The position numbers and the translations under genes were made by a program. The notes beneath the pieces are model-generated. The model was not told where the DNA came from. It made no database searches and saw nothing but the letters and a program-made list of their open reading frames with translations. A stretch of DNA of 64,000 nt, taken from Gautieria morchelliformis (lineage: Eukaryota; Basidiomycota; Agaricomycetes; Gomphales; Gomphaceae). Position 1 is the stretch's first letter, and every line of letters begins with the position of its first letter. Of the stretch, positions 42,164 through 52,509 are shown one piece after another. The stretch is from positions 248,001 to 312,000 of the forward strand of contig WHVA01000049.1 in the NCBI GenBank assembly GCA_015179125.1, in the 5' to 3' direction.

Positions 42164-43200
42164 GAGCCTCTGGGGACCTTTGGCAGGTCCCTAGATGCGG
42201 CTGCACGCCTGATGGGGCGTGCAGCACCTTCCCCACTCGATGAAAGACAACTGGGGGGGCGGGGCAGCTCGTGAGGCCGCACGGGACCGTGGACGTGGCG
42301 GCTGACTGATCCTGCCACACGGAAGGGTGCCCCAGCATGCTTGATGGCTGCTGGGGACTTGCTGCGCCGCATGGGGCCCGCTTTGGATGGACGGCGGCCC
42401 TTGAGGCCACGCACAAGCATGGACATGGCGGCGGGCCGGTCCTGTCGCGTGGAGAGGTACCCCAGCAGCATGCCTGTCTGCTGGGGACCTGTGGCATCAT
42501 GTGGGGCCCGCCTTGGACGGGGGCGGGTCCGCAGGTGGCCACGAGCGCGGGCAGGGGGGCCTGCGCGGCTTACGTGGCACCTGGCAAGCTCTGGGGGCCT
42601 TTTGAGGGTCCCCAGAGGTGGATGCACGCTCTAGGGAGCATGCACCACCTCTCCTGCTCACTGGGGGTGAGCAGGGCGGCTGGGACGGTGCCTGGGGCCG
42701 CGTGCGACTGCGGATGATGCTGCACACCGGGCACGGCGTGCGCGATGTCTGCCAGACTCTGGGGGCCTCTGGAGGGCCCCCAGAGGTGGATGCACGCTCT
42801 AAGGAGCGTGAACCACCGTTCCCACTCGCTGGGAGCGAGTGGGGCGGCTGGGGCGGCAGCTGGGGTGCGCGGATGTCGTTGCGTGCCTGGAACGGCGTGC
42901 ACGACTTCTGGCCAGCTCTGGGGACCTCTGGAAGGTCCCCATAGGTGGATGCATGCTCCTTAGAGCATGCACCACCGGTCCCACTGGCTGGGACCGAGCA
43001 GGGCGGCCGGGGCGGCGGCTGGGGTGCGCAGATGACGCTGCGTACTGAGGGTGGCTTACGCAGGTTCCCAGCGATCCTGGGGGGCTCCTGGGCATTCCAC
43101 AGGGTGGATGCACACACCAGGTGGTGTGTGCCGTCGTCTGCAGCTGTCTGGGGCTGCCTGGAGCATGGATGCGCGATGGGGACGGTGGAGGTGGCGTCAA
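42164..43200 (-). repeat. Tandem units of about 160-168 bp within the gag-like frame
   Basis: Units recur at about 42588, 42755, 42915 and 43073, with more diverged ones at 42164, 42348 and 42479. Each has TCTGGGG.CCTCTGGAGGG..CCCCAGAGG, which can fold on itself, and a hairpin around GCACGCTCT-AGAGCGTGC. They add about 54 residues per unit (LERASTSGDP-type) to the protein. Confidence 0.7.
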
Positions 43201-43582
43201 TGGGCGTGTCATGTCGTGCGTCATGCCCAGTGTGGCCGGCCTGTCCCTGGGGAGCCTGGGGACGTCGTGGGGTGTGGATGCGCCCTGGGGGAACCTCGTT
43301 GCGGCCAGGCCATGGCGTTGGGCTGGCCGACTGCGTGACCGGTCGTTTTTGCGCAACCGGTTTCACACCTTCCTTCAGCGAAGGTGTGTCCCCATTCAGC
43401 TTGACTCGTGTGGGTCCTGGCGCATGGGTGCGCCCTGGTAGGGCATCATCGTGGCCGCTGAAGACCGCCGCGATGTTGTGCAAGGCCATCTCAATTGTCT
43501 CGAGATGGCAGTCCATGCGCTGGAAAGCCGCCTCCATACAGGATGTCCTACTGTCCAAGGAGCATTGCCGCAATGAAGACAT
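42497..43582 (-). CDS. Gag-like protein with internal repeats (compact element)
   Basis: The Met at 43582 gives MSSLRQCSLDSRTSCMEAA, then a short helical segment FQRMDCHLETIEMALHNIA that could be a gag oligomerisation helix. Next comes a basic, Pro/Ser/His-rich region and the repeated LERASTSGDPxxAPRA units, to a stop at 42497 (361 aa). No zinc knuckle is seen. The frame is also open upstream through the 5' LTR, but a start there is unlikely because the transcript begins inside the LTR. The protein presumably coats the element RNA, or is simply tolerated sequence between the LTRs. Confidence 0.5.
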   Translation of the reverse strand: MSSLRQCSLDSRTSCMEAAFQRMDCHLETIEMALHNIAAVFSGHDDALPGRTHAPGPTRVKLNGDTPSLKEGVKPVAQKRPVTQSASPTPWPGRNEVPPGRIHTPRRPQAPQGQAGHTGHDARHDTPIDATSTVPIAHPCSRQPQTAADDGTHHLVCASTLWNAQEPPRIAGNLRKPPSVRSVICAPQPPPRPPCSVPASGTGGACSKEHASTYGDLPEVPRAGQKSCTPFQARNDIRAPQLPPQPPHSLPASGNGGSRSLERASTSGGPPEAPRVWQTSRTPCPVCSIIRSRTRPQAPSQPPCSPPVSRRGGACSLERASTSGDPQKAPRACQVPRKPRRPPCPRSWPPADPPPSKAGPT

Positions 43583-43701
43583 CGCGGTAATGGGTGTTTT
43601 CAACGGTGAAGAGCCGTCAAAGTAGCGGTCTTTTTCAAGACACTGCAGAAAACACAGTCCAGCTGTTTGCTGGGCAAACAGCCAAGGGAATCTCAAAAAA
43701 G

Positions 43702-43894
43702 TGTAAAGGAGTAAACTGAGGGCCTTGTGGATATCACAAGAGCAGCAGAGATTGACCAAGCTGTGGGATTCTGATACTATGTAGTGACGGTTACAAGGTA
43801 AGTTAAGCTGGGGAACTGCCGGGCAGTTCCCACACACTACTGTACAGCGGGGTCTTGTGGACCCCCCCCCCTCCTGGGAATCTACTTCCTTACA
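43702..43894 (-). repeat. 5' LTR of the compact element
   Basis: 193 bp and nearly identical to the left LTR. The primer-binding region follows on the minus strand (CTTTTTTGAGATTCCC from 43701). Confidence 0.92.
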
Positions 43895-43899
43895 GACAC

Positions 43900-45827
43900 G
43901 ATGAGCCAGCCCTGCATACAGCTGGACCGCAACTCCTATCTTCTCCAACACCTGTTTTCCTTTATCTAACATCATGCTTTACACTCTAACTAATTCTATA
44001 CAAGATTCACGATCCCTCCTATCCTCACACACATGCCATTCTCCCCAGTTCGACCACCCTTGTTTCCATTCCATAATGTACCAAGAACGCCAAGTTCTAT
44101 TCCTTGTCAGATAAATACTGAATTTTGTACACTACAATCAACAGTGAAATCCGACTCTTACTTGCTCCACATATTGTATTAGTCAACACTTGATAGCATT
44201 TATGGTAAGATGCATATACTTAGTTATATGCACATATATTCTGCTACTCCAAGTTTTCACTTGATTCATCTCACATTCAGAGATTGAATCATATTTCTAT
44301 CAATACTATTATCGATACTAACAAGATCGCGGAGATTACGGTCATGGTCTACGGAGGTGCGGTCACTGTGATGGTCTAGAAAGGTGCGTGAGGCTGGGCT
44401 GGGTGATGGATAGTTGGGGTCTGGAGAATCTTGCGATGCAGATGATGTGGTTATGATGCATGGGGTGAACATTCATCAAATAGACAAGCGGTCCAGCACC
44501 GTTGATGAACATTCCTTCTTGTGCGCTGCTTTTTTGCCGTCATCCCGAGCCCTGACCCAGGCTTTTGAGTCTGACCTGACTCTGGAATTGACGATTAATA
44601 CGTGAGTCACTGCAGCACAGTGGCAAACACACACAGTATAAGGTCTTTCTCAAGGATGAAGGCATACTGCTTAAGAGTATCCATCAGGATGGCTGGGATA
44701 ATCCTCTATGAGACCTAAGCTTGCATGCTGATGATTGAAGTTACTGTTACTTGACAACAGTGGTGCACGAGCATCACCAGGAATTGTGGAAGGCTGGAAT
44801 GTCACTGTTAGGCACTTGAGAGTGACCATTGATACACCTTCCTGCTATGGGAGCTGGGGCCTTTGAATGAAGTTAGACTCCGTCTTAGAGTGCATAAAAT
44901 GAATATACATATTGATCACCAATATGATTGGAAAGGTCCATGACAGAAGACTGAGTGGTCGCACTGCGAGTCTGACATCATGTCCTCCATCTCGACACCC
45001 TCCATCTTGGCACCCTCCATCTCGACATCCTCATGATCAATGTCCATGTAATCAGAGTGGTTGTCCGGAATGGTCCAGGAAGACAAGGAGGAATGGGAGG
45101 AACATTCCCGTTCTTCATCGACATCCATCACATTTTCCAGGGGGACATACCACCCTACTGGGACTGCTGTGGCCACTGATTCCACGGGCTAGACATCAGA
45201 GCACATAAGTAATGATACACAGCAGCCACAAGCAGATCCATAGACATCATGTATCTGGTCATTCTGAGCTCCCTCGGCCACAGCAGCCTCTCCAACTGTA
45301 CCCTCTGATTCCGCAGGTTAGACATCAGAGCACGTAAGTGACGATACACAATGGCCAACATGCAGATCCATAGACAGAGAGGAGCCGATGTCCTCAGTCG
45401 AGTGACGACTGCCTGGCCCATAGTATGTGCATCATGGGGACAAGCATCATGTACCTTCGAGTGTGTTCCTTGATGAGGCCACTTCTCCCCCATATATACG
45501 TCGATCTGGGTTAATAACGTGTCTAGAGGTTTCACATATCTCAAAGCTCACCAGATGTGTAACTCATTCTCGGACCGAAAACTGACTCAGGGGGTAACAA
45601 TCTCTCCTTCGACCTTGACCTCTATCATGAAGCCTGAACACCATGCACTGGATGTGAATACTGGTGCAGCTATTGCAATACTTACTGGCATATTCGAGGC
45701 TTTACACAGTGTGCAGCTGTGTGAAAATGCAACAAGTGGAGTTTAGAGGCCACTGAACGTTGGCACGCTGAGAAACGGATTCAGAATCAGAGGCAAGGTG
45801 CGTGTTCAGGTCAATGGAGCCTAATGC
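43900..45827. other. No supported gene; one direct repeat
   Basis: A roughly 75-bp sequence occurs twice (45179-45256 and 45308-45385, spacing 129-130 bp). The minus-strand frame 45544-45155 runs across both and so contains a repeated VYRHLRALMSN / VYHYLCALMSS segment. The minus strand 45040-45000 encodes MEGAKMEGVEMED from a 15-bp repeat. Nothing is recognisable as a known family. Confidence 0.35.
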
Positions 45828-46530
45828 ATGATTAATGGGTTCACCATTGATGCAGTGCTTGATGTTAAATCTTATGGGACTTGGATGACCATCATCAACT
45901 ATGCGTTATATAATAGGACTCGATATGTTAGTGACACAGTTGCAGATTCCAATAATTGGCTGGCTGCCAATGTGGACTTGAATTCAGATGAACAATATAT
46001 GACAGACAAAAGTAAGTGCCATTGACACTATAATTAACTTCTTACACATTCTCTTGTCTCAGTGATGACAGCACATCTGGGCGAGCAACCTGACACGGTC
46101 TTGGTGGAATCTGAGGGCTCAGTATCTGTGGAGTCTGAAGATTCCACGGATAAAACTGATTCAGATCAGACAACCCATAAAGCGGCACCACAGCCCTATC
46201 CCCCTGCTTCAACAACATTCATTGAGCTCAGTCATCATCCTCATAGTGGCATACTTGAACCTGAATATATATTTCGGGACCTTCCTTCTGGAAATTTGGT
46301 CTCTGAGCAGGATCAGGATAGCCCTCAGCAGTGCTATAATACTGCTAAACCTTGGGCACCCTTTTGCACCCAAGCAGATTTTGAGTTTGCAGAAATAGCC
46401 ATACAATCTGCTATGCATACAGATTCTATCAAGAGACTTATTATGGGAATCAAGCATAACTGGACTGACTCTGGTCATAGCAGACTTACCTTTCAAGATA
46501 TCAATGACTTTCACAATACTATGGGCTTGG
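45828..46530 (+). pseudogene. N-terminus of a Plavaka-like (CACTA-type) transposase, cut by the gypsy insertion
   Basis: Exon 45828-46011 (MINGFTIDAVLDVKSYGTW..NSDEQYMTDK), intron 46012-46062 (51 nt, GTAAGT...GTCTCAG), then in-frame exon 46063-46530 with an acidic Ser/Asp stretch and KPWAPFCTQADFEFAEIAI, LIMGIKHNWTDSGHSRLTF, QDINDF. The block PWxPFxxxxDFExAE..L followed by LTFxDxxD is typical of the N-terminal part of basidiomycete Plavaka transposases, from memory. The frame ends at the LTR start at 46531. The catalytic part is not seen beyond the far LTR. Confidence 0.45.
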
Positions 46531-47212
46531 TGTTACGACCGTTCATTTCCGGCTTCCGACCCTCAGGTCCGCCACACCTTCCGCCCCTCCGATATCTCCG
46601 CAACACATTCCGCCCCTCCGATATTTCCGACATTCCGCCCCTTGTATATTTCCCTTGTTCTTTCGACTCTATTACTCGGACCCACCCGACCCGCTTCATC
46701 GTTCATCAAGATCGTATTTCCGGTCACCCTTGTAGTTCGTTGTCAGATATGTTTTCCCGACCCCTTGTTCTTTGCCATTGTTCTACCTTACCCTGAACCC
46801 CCCTTGTAGTCCCATTGTTCCCAATAGTTAGTTCCCACACATTGTCTTCTCGACTTCCGCTTCCTCCGGAATTTGCTTAGTACCATACCATTACTTGTTG
46901 TTCTGCGTTTTGTATAAAACCCCCTCATGTATGTCTGTTATTCTGCAATCAGATAATCACCTTCGATACTTGATTTCCTTCGCTCCATCTCCTGTTCTTA
47001 GCACAGCGAGTCTAGCAAGATCTCAGTCTCTCTGCCTTCCGCCTTCCGCCTCAGTTCCGACTCAAGTTCTGACCGAACCTTTGGTTCAGTACTTTCCGAC
47101 TTCCGACTCAGTTCCGAAATACTTAGGACGATAGTTCATTGGGGGCGCAACCTATAAGTTGAAGCCGCTGTCCTTTCCAGTTCCGACTTAGTGGAAATCT
47201 TGATACGTAACA
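46531..47212 (+). repeat. 5' LTR of the gypsy element
   Basis: 682 bp, TGTTACGACC...GATACGTAACA. TATA-like TTGTATAAAACCCCC at about 46911. The U3 start is rich in TTCCG/CTCCG repeats and differs more from the 3' LTR than the rest does. Confidence 0.9.
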
Positions 47213-47245
47213 GTATTATCTGATTCCCACCCGATAACTATCACT

Positions 47246-48679
47246 ATGCCTCCTCGTACCACAGCTACTTCAGCTCGAGCAGGAGCTGTCGAAGCTCTCT
47301 CTTATTTTGGCAGTCTCAGATCCGCAGCACCAAGGCACGCGGAACCCTCCGGCAGCTCTCGTGCCGACGATGAGCTCTCCGATGCTATTCCGCAACGATT
47401 CGAAGAAGTTCCCGACACTAATCCCGACGACAATCCCGACTATGACGGAAACTCGACGAGTAGCAGTGGCGAACAAACAGCAGCGTCATTCCGACGCCCA
47501 GCTCCACCACCACCACCTCCACCAGGACCACCTCCAGGTGGCCCTCATGGCGGCCCACCCAGCGGTCCCCCAGGCGGTCCTCCAGGCGGTCCTCCACCTC
47601 CAATTCCACCTCAGATTCCTGCCAACCCAGTTCCGCCCGCGCCAGTTCCAGATCTTGCACAAGCCATAGCCATGCTAGCCGGACAACTCCAGCGCCCGGC
47701 CCAAGCACCACCACGCCCCAAGACAAAGGTCCGCAAACCAGATCAGTTCGACGGTTCCGACCCCAAGAAGCTCCAGCCATTCCTGGTCCAGCTTCAACTC
47801 AATTTCCGTGATCGTCCCGACGCCTTTCCCGACGACGAACGAAAGGTCAATTATGCCCTCTCCTATCTCCGAGGCACGGCGCTCGACTACTTCGAACCCG
47901 CCCTCATGGATCCATTCGCTCTCGTCGACTTGGCCGACGATTACCCCAACTTCATTTCCGAACTCCGCAGCAACTTCGGACCATTTGATATGGAAGCCGA
48001 TGCGGAAAATGAACTCGATAAGCTTCGTATGAAAGACACTCATAAGATAGCTAAATATATCGTCACGTTCCAGCAGCTCGCTCCTCGAGTCCAATGGGGA
48101 GAAGCCGCACTCCGACGCCAGTTTTACATGGGCTTGCCATCCCGCATCAAGGATGAAATTGCCCGCGTCGGAAAACCCGCCACCCTCACCGACCTCCGCA
48201 ACCTCGCCCAATCCATCCATTCGCGCTACTGGGAAAGACACTCCGAGATTGCTTGCGAAACTTCCACCCAGAGCAAGAATGACAAGTCTTCCAACAAGAA
48301 GTCTGATAAAGACAAGAAGAAGACCAATTCTGGAAATAACAACTCCGGAAACAACAACAACAACAACAACAGTTCCGGATCCAACTCCAGTAACCGGAAC
48401 AACAACTCCACCCCTCGCAACAACCAGGCCTCTGGTTCCAACACCAACGCCCGGAAGAGCACTCCGGACCTTTCCGACAAACTTGGGAAGGACGGAAAAC
48501 TAACCCCTGTAGAACGCCAGCGTCGCATGGACAACAACCTTTGCCTCTTCTGCGGCAAAGGAGGTCACGTCGCTCGCGACAGCACTCGAGCTTCCGCCTC
48601 CGCTGCTAAGGCCAAAGGCCGCGCAGCAAAGACGGAAGAGAAATCCGAAGCGGTTCCCGCTGCGGATTCAAAAAAATAG
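47246..48679 (+). CDS. gag: Gypsy Gag
   Basis: 477-aa capsid/nucleocapsid polyprotein. ATG 47246 is the first in frame after the LTR. The N-terminus is Ser/Asp-rich, then a proline-glycine stretch (PPPPPPPGPPPGGPHGGPP, aa about 85-115), a retrotrans_gag capsid domain (about 165-330, QPFLVQLQLNFRDRPDAF..LSYLRGTALDYFEP..YMGLPSRI), an Asn/Ser-rich linker, and a zinc knuckle near aa 430. That knuckle reads CLFCGKGGHVARDS: the last Cys of CX2CX4HX4C is Ser, so metal binding is doubtful. The stop TAG at 48677 follows an A7 run that acts as a likely -1 frameshift site into pol. Confidence 0.9.
   Translation: MPPRTTATSARAGAVEALSYFGSLRSAAPRHAEPSGSSRADDELSDAIPQRFEEVPDTNPDDNPDYDGNSTSSSGEQTAASFRRPAPPPPPPPGPPPGGPHGGPPSGPPGGPPGGPPPPIPPQIPANPVPPAPVPDLAQAIAMLAGQLQRPAQAPPRPKTKVRKPDQFDGSDPKKLQPFLVQLQLNFRDRPDAFPDDERKVNYALSYLRGTALDYFEPALMDPFALVDLADDYPNFISELRSNFGPFDMEADAENELDKLRMKDTHKIAKYIVTFQQLAPRVQWGEAALRRQFYMGLPSRIKDEIARVGKPATLTDLRNLAQSIHSRYWERHSEIACETSTQSKNDKSSNKKSDKDKKKTNSGNNNSGNNNNNNNSSGSNSSNRNNNSTPRNNQASGSNTNARKSTPDLSDKLGKDGKLTPVERQRRMDNNLCLFCGKGGHVARDSTRASASAAKAKGRAAKTEEKSEAVPAADSKK
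48670..48679 (+). promoter_or_regulatory. Probable -1 ribosomal frameshift site at the gag stop
   Basis: In the gag frame the codons are TCA AAA AAA TAG, giving the slippery heptamer A-AAA-AAA (48670-48676) directly before the stop. Moving back one base places ribosomes in the frame ATA-GTC-AGC, which is open from 48661 through the protease and RT. Matches the X-XXY-YYZ rule. A downstream stimulatory structure was not evaluated. Confidence 0.75.
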
Positions 48680-50430
48680 TCAGCAGTCCTCTGGCCTCCG
48701 CACGAGCTGAGGGCTGTGTTGACCCCATTCGTGCAACAAACGAGGTTAAACTCAACGCATCCGCTCTTTCGTCCTCCGACTCCCTCTCTGTTCCGCTCAC
48801 TTCCGACACCATTTCCGCACCCCCGTTCACAGCACTGGTCGACTCCGGTTCGACTCATTGTTTCCTCGATTCCGACTTTGTTTTGAAACACAAACATCCG
48901 ACCCGCAACATTCTGACAATTCCGCTCTGCCTTTTCGATGGGTCTTCCAACACGGGAATCTCCCAAGTTGTGGATCTGTCCATCCGTTTCGCTACTGGGG
49001 ACAACCATGAAGTTACGTTTTACGTTACTACGCTTGATGCTAGCTGTTCCGTTGTACTAGGACACAATTGGCTAACCCGATATAATCCATCGATTAACTG
49101 GGCATTGGGTCAAATACAGTTCCGTACCCCGGATCAACTTCCGTCTATTCCGACGTCGTCCGCAAAGATGGCTCAGGCCTCTTCTGCATCTCCGCTCGTG
49201 GATTCAGTTCCGCACTCCGGTCCCGCTTTAGTACCTCCGTCCCTCAAAGCTCCTCGAATTGTGCTCATTTCCGCCACCGCTTTCCGCGTATTGCAACGGC
49301 AAGAAGATACGACCGTTTTCCAGCTTCACCTTTCCGATTCGGCTTCAGTCAAGGCTCGTTCCGCCTCGACTTCCACTCCGGTCGACATGAGTTCAGTTCC
49401 GGAAGAATATCGTGACTTCCCGGACGTGTTCAACAAGGCCAAAGCCGACAAACCTGCTGAACATCGACCTCACGATCTGAAGATAGATTTGGAAGAAGGA
49501 GCATCTCCGCCCCTTGGACCGATCTACTCCCTTTCGCAAAGTGAACTCCTAACTCTCCGCGAGTTCATCGATGAACATCTCAACATGGGCTTCATCTGCC
49601 CTTCGCTGTCTCCGCACGGCGCTCCGGTCCTTTTCGTCAAGAAGAAGAATGGATCTCTCCGCCTCTGCGTCGATTTCCGCGGACTCAATGCCCTCACCAA
49701 AAAGGACAAATATCCACTTCCGCGCATTTCCAACTTACTCGACACTCCCCGCAGGGGGAAGATCTACACCAAAATTTACCTCCGGCACGCTTATCACCTT
49801 GTCCGCATCCGGGAAGGTGACGAGTGGAAAACCACTTTCCGCACCCGCTACGGTGCTTTTGAGTGGGTTGTCATGCCTTTTGGTCTAACCAATGCTCCTG
49901 CCGCTTTTCAGCAATTCATGAACGACGTATTTTCCGACCTCCTCGACGTATGCGTTCTAGTCTACATTGACGACATCCTCATCTATTCCGACACACCGGA
50001 AAAACATTGGGAACATGTCCGCGAAGTACTCCGCCGTCTACGCAAACACCATCTCTACGCAAAAGCAGAGAAATGCGAATGGCACCGCGACACGGTCGAA
50101 TACCTCGGCTACATCCTCTCTCCAACAGGTCTTACCATGGCAGAGGACAAGGTCAAGGCAATTCAAGAATGGCCGGAACCCCGACGTGTTAAGGATGTGC
50201 AGTCTTTCCTTGGCTTTGCCAATTTTTACCGGCGTTTCATTTATAATTTTTCCGACATTACTGTTCCGCTCATGCATCTCACCAGGAAGGGTGCCCCATG
50301 TAATTTCACTCCAGAATGCCGTTCCGCATTTGAAGCCCTCAAATCGGCCTTCACTACAGCTCCTATACTCGGGTCTGGATTCCTGATGCCCAACTTGTAC
50401 TCGAAACCGACGCTTCCAACTATGCGCTAG
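48676..50430 (+). pseudogene. pol: Gypsy pol, part 1: protease and reverse transcriptase
   Basis: Entered by the -1 shift. Protease active site VDSGSTHCF at about 48838, then QVVDLSIRFATGDNHEV and VVLGHNWLTRYNP. The RT runs from about 49420 with PPLGPIYSLSQSEL, SLRLCVDFRGLNALT, FEWVVMPFGLTNAPAAFQQ and the catalytic YIDDIL at about 49965. In motif A the usual K-I-D-L-R reads KIYLR, so one of the three catalytic Asp residues is Tyr (TAC), and a few residues before it look lost. The frame ends at 50430 because of a one-base loss near 50371. Polymerase activity is unlikely. Confidence 0.9.
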
Positions 50431-50556
50431 CCGCCATCCTTTCCATCATTTCCCCCGACGACAGAGAAATTCATCCGATCGCCTTTCATTCCCGCACCTT
50501 TTCAGCCCCGGAACTCAACTACAACATCCACGATAAGGAACTACTTGCATTTTGAA
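50371..50556 (+). other. Out-of-frame segment between two compensating indels in pol
   Basis: Between about 50371 (base missing after CTC) and 50550-50553 (one T too many in GCATTTTGAAG) the RNase H start, including the catalytic [10 protein letters not shown] block, is readable only in a different frame. Outside this segment the original frame continues. Could be true decay or a sequence/assembly error. Confidence 0.8.
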
Positions 50557-52380
50557 GCCTTCAAAATCTGGAGACACTACCTCGAAGGTCCAACCTATCC
50601 GATTGACATTGTAACGGATCATAAGAACCTTGAGTATTTCGCAACTACTAAGATTTTGACTCGCCGTCAAGTCCGCTGGTCTGAATATCTCTCACAGTTC
50701 AACATGGTGATCCGTTTCCGCCCCGGAAAGCTCGGAGCAAAACCCGACGCACTCACTAGACGTTGGGACGTCTACCCAAAAGAGGGAAGTAGCAACTATG
50801 CCAGCGTTAATCCGCACAATTTCCGCCCAGTATTCTCCTCTGAGCAACTGGCATCGTCCCTGCGTGCCACAGCATTGCAGTTTCCGCTACTCTGCACCTC
50901 AATCATTATGGACACCGAGTCTCTCCATTCCGACATCCGTTCCGCACTCCGTTCCGACCCCATCTCCGTAGCCCACCTCGATGACCCCACCAGTCCTGGA
51001 TGGTCCCTCGATTCCGACGGATTTCTCTGGTACAAGTCCCGGATTTACGTTCCGGATACCAATGATCTACGACTTCACATACTCCAGCAAAGCCACGATC
51101 ATCCGCTCTCAGGACACCAAGGCCATAACAAAACCCTTGACATAATCCGACGTACCTATACTTGGCCTCTCCTCCGCACGATGGTCCAAGACTACTGCAA
51201 GTCATGCACCACCTGTATGCGCGCCAAGCCTCAACATCACAAACCCTACGGCCTCCTGAAGCAGCTTCCGATCCCGGAACAACTGTGGAATTCGATATCC
51301 ATGGATTTCATTGAGAAACTTCCTAAGTCATCTGGCTATGATACCATTCTAGTTATCGTTGACCGCCACACAAAGCAGTCCATCTTTATTCCGACCTACG
51401 ACACCATAACTTCCGCCCAGCTTGCACAGCTCTTCGTGCTCCACGTCTTTTCCAAGCACGGAATCCCTTCCCATGTCACTTCCGACCGTGGATCAGAATT
51501 CGTGTCCTCCTTTTTCCGCACACTCGGCAAGGCTCTCGACATGAAGCTCCACTTCACTTCCGGTTATCATCCTGAAGGAGACGGACAAATGGAACGTACT
51601 AATCAGACCCTTGAGGAGTATCTCCGTGTCTATTGCAACTACCAACACAGCAATTGGTCCGACCTTCTTCCACTCGCGGAATTTGCCTACAACAATGCGC
51701 CTTCCGCCACCACCGGAATTTCCCCCTTTTACGCCAACAAGGGCTACCACCCGAACCTCGCCATCCACCCCAAACGCGACCTCGCCTCTGCAAGAGCCCG
51801 AGATTTCGTTGTGGAACTCGACGACCTTCACCAGCACCTCCGAGAGAACATTACCGCTGCACAAAAGAGATACCAAACTTCCGCCGATCGGAAACGACTT
51901 CCGCAACCGGCATTCGAGATAGGCAACAAAGTCTTTGTCAAAGCTGAAAACTTCTGCACTACTCGCCCCTCGAAGAAGCTCTCTGAGAAATACCTTGGAC
52001 CTTACGAGATCATAGCTAAGGCCGGCAGTCATTCTTTCACCCCCAGACTTCCTGACAATATGCGTGCAGGACATCCGGTATTCCATGTCTCCATGCTTGA
52101 GCCCGCAGTTCCGAATTCAATTCCGAATCGAGAACAACCTCCGCCTCCACCAGTCCTCATCGACGGAGAACCGGAATATGAGATCTCGGAAATTCTCAAC
52201 TCCAAGCTCGACAGACGATACCGCTGCCAACTCCAGTACCTAGTCAAGTGGGCAGGCTACGAAAACACTGACGAAGAGACCTCGTGGATTTCCGCCACGG
52301 AACTAGACCACGCCTCCGAACTCGTCTCAGATTTCCACAAGGCATACCCTGCCAAGCCTGGACCCCTTCTCGCGCATTAA
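50545..52380 (+). CDS. pol: Gypsy pol, part 2: RNase H, integrase and chromodomain
   Basis: In frame with part 1 apart from the displaced segment. RNase H end [15 protein letters not shown], then the zinc-binding HHCC region ([18 protein letters not shown]), the integrase core with Asp in SMDFIEKLP, Asp in VTSDRGSEF and Glu in [13 protein letters not shown] (DDE triad intact), the GPYEII C-terminal domain, and a C-terminal chromodomain ([33 protein letters not shown], aa about 540-600). The chromodomain would steer integration to chromatin marks such as H3K9 methylation, as in fungal chromoviruses. 611 codons from 50545; no natural start of its own. Confidence 0.9.
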   Translation: MHFEAFKIWRHYLEGPTYPIDIVTDHKNLEYFATTKILTRRQVRWSEYLSQFNMVIRFRPGKLGAKPDALTRRWDVYPKEGSSNYASVNPHNFRPVFSSEQLASSLRATALQFPLLCTSIIMDTESLHSDIRSALRSDPISVAHLDDPTSPGWSLDSDGFLWYKSRIYVPDTNDLRLHILQQSHDHPLSGHQGHNKTLDIIRRTYTWPLLRTMVQDYCKSCTTCMRAKPQHHKPYGLLKQLPIPEQLWNSISMDFIEKLPKSSGYDTILVIVDRHTKQSIFIPTYDTITSAQLAQLFVLHVFSKHGIPSHVTSDRGSEFVSSFFRTLGKALDMKLHFTSGYHPEGDGQMERTNQTLEEYLRVYCNYQHSNWSDLLPLAEFAYNNAPSATTGISPFYANKGYHPNLAIHPKRDLASARARDFVVELDDLHQHLRENITAAQKRYQTSADRKRLPQPAFEIGNKVFVKAENFCTTRPSKKLSEKYLGPYEIIAKAGSHSFTPRLPDNMRAGHPVFHVSMLEPAVPNSIPNREQPPPPPVLIDGEPEYEISEILNSKLDRRYRCQLQYLVKWAGYENTDEETSWISATELDHASELVSDFHKAYPAKPGPLLAH

Positions 52381-52509
52381 GTTGTCCCCAACATTTCCGC
52401 CACCCTATTCCGTTTTCACTCTTTCAGTCACAAGTCAAATCCAATTAATTTTTTCCACTACACTAATTCCGACGTTCCAAGAAATCTATTCTACATGTCA
52501 TTTCAACCC

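Larger units (their letters stand above)
41569..43894 (-). mobile_element. Compact non-autonomous LTR retrotransposon, complete with target duplication
   Basis: LTRs 41569-41759 and 43702-43894 (191/193 bp, nearly identical) start TGTAAGGA and end TCCTTTACA on the minus strand. Target duplication GACAC is perfect at 41564-41568 and 43895-43899. On the minus strand a polypurine tract AGAAGGGGAGGG lies right against the 3' LTR. The 2326-bp element has a single gag-like frame and no protease, RT or integrase, so it must move with help. Near-identical LTRs mean recent insertion. The decayed LTR relic at 31361-31615 is of the same family. Confidence 0.93.

Noticed and set aside
41845..42627. 260-aa minus-strand ORF in the compact element
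   Set aside because: A second frame through the same GC-rich repeats; the frame starting at 43582 fits gag position better.
47418..48558. Antisense ORFs over gypsy gag (120, 188 and 110 aa)
   Set aside because: They mirror the proline/asparagine-rich gag sequence; no independent motif.
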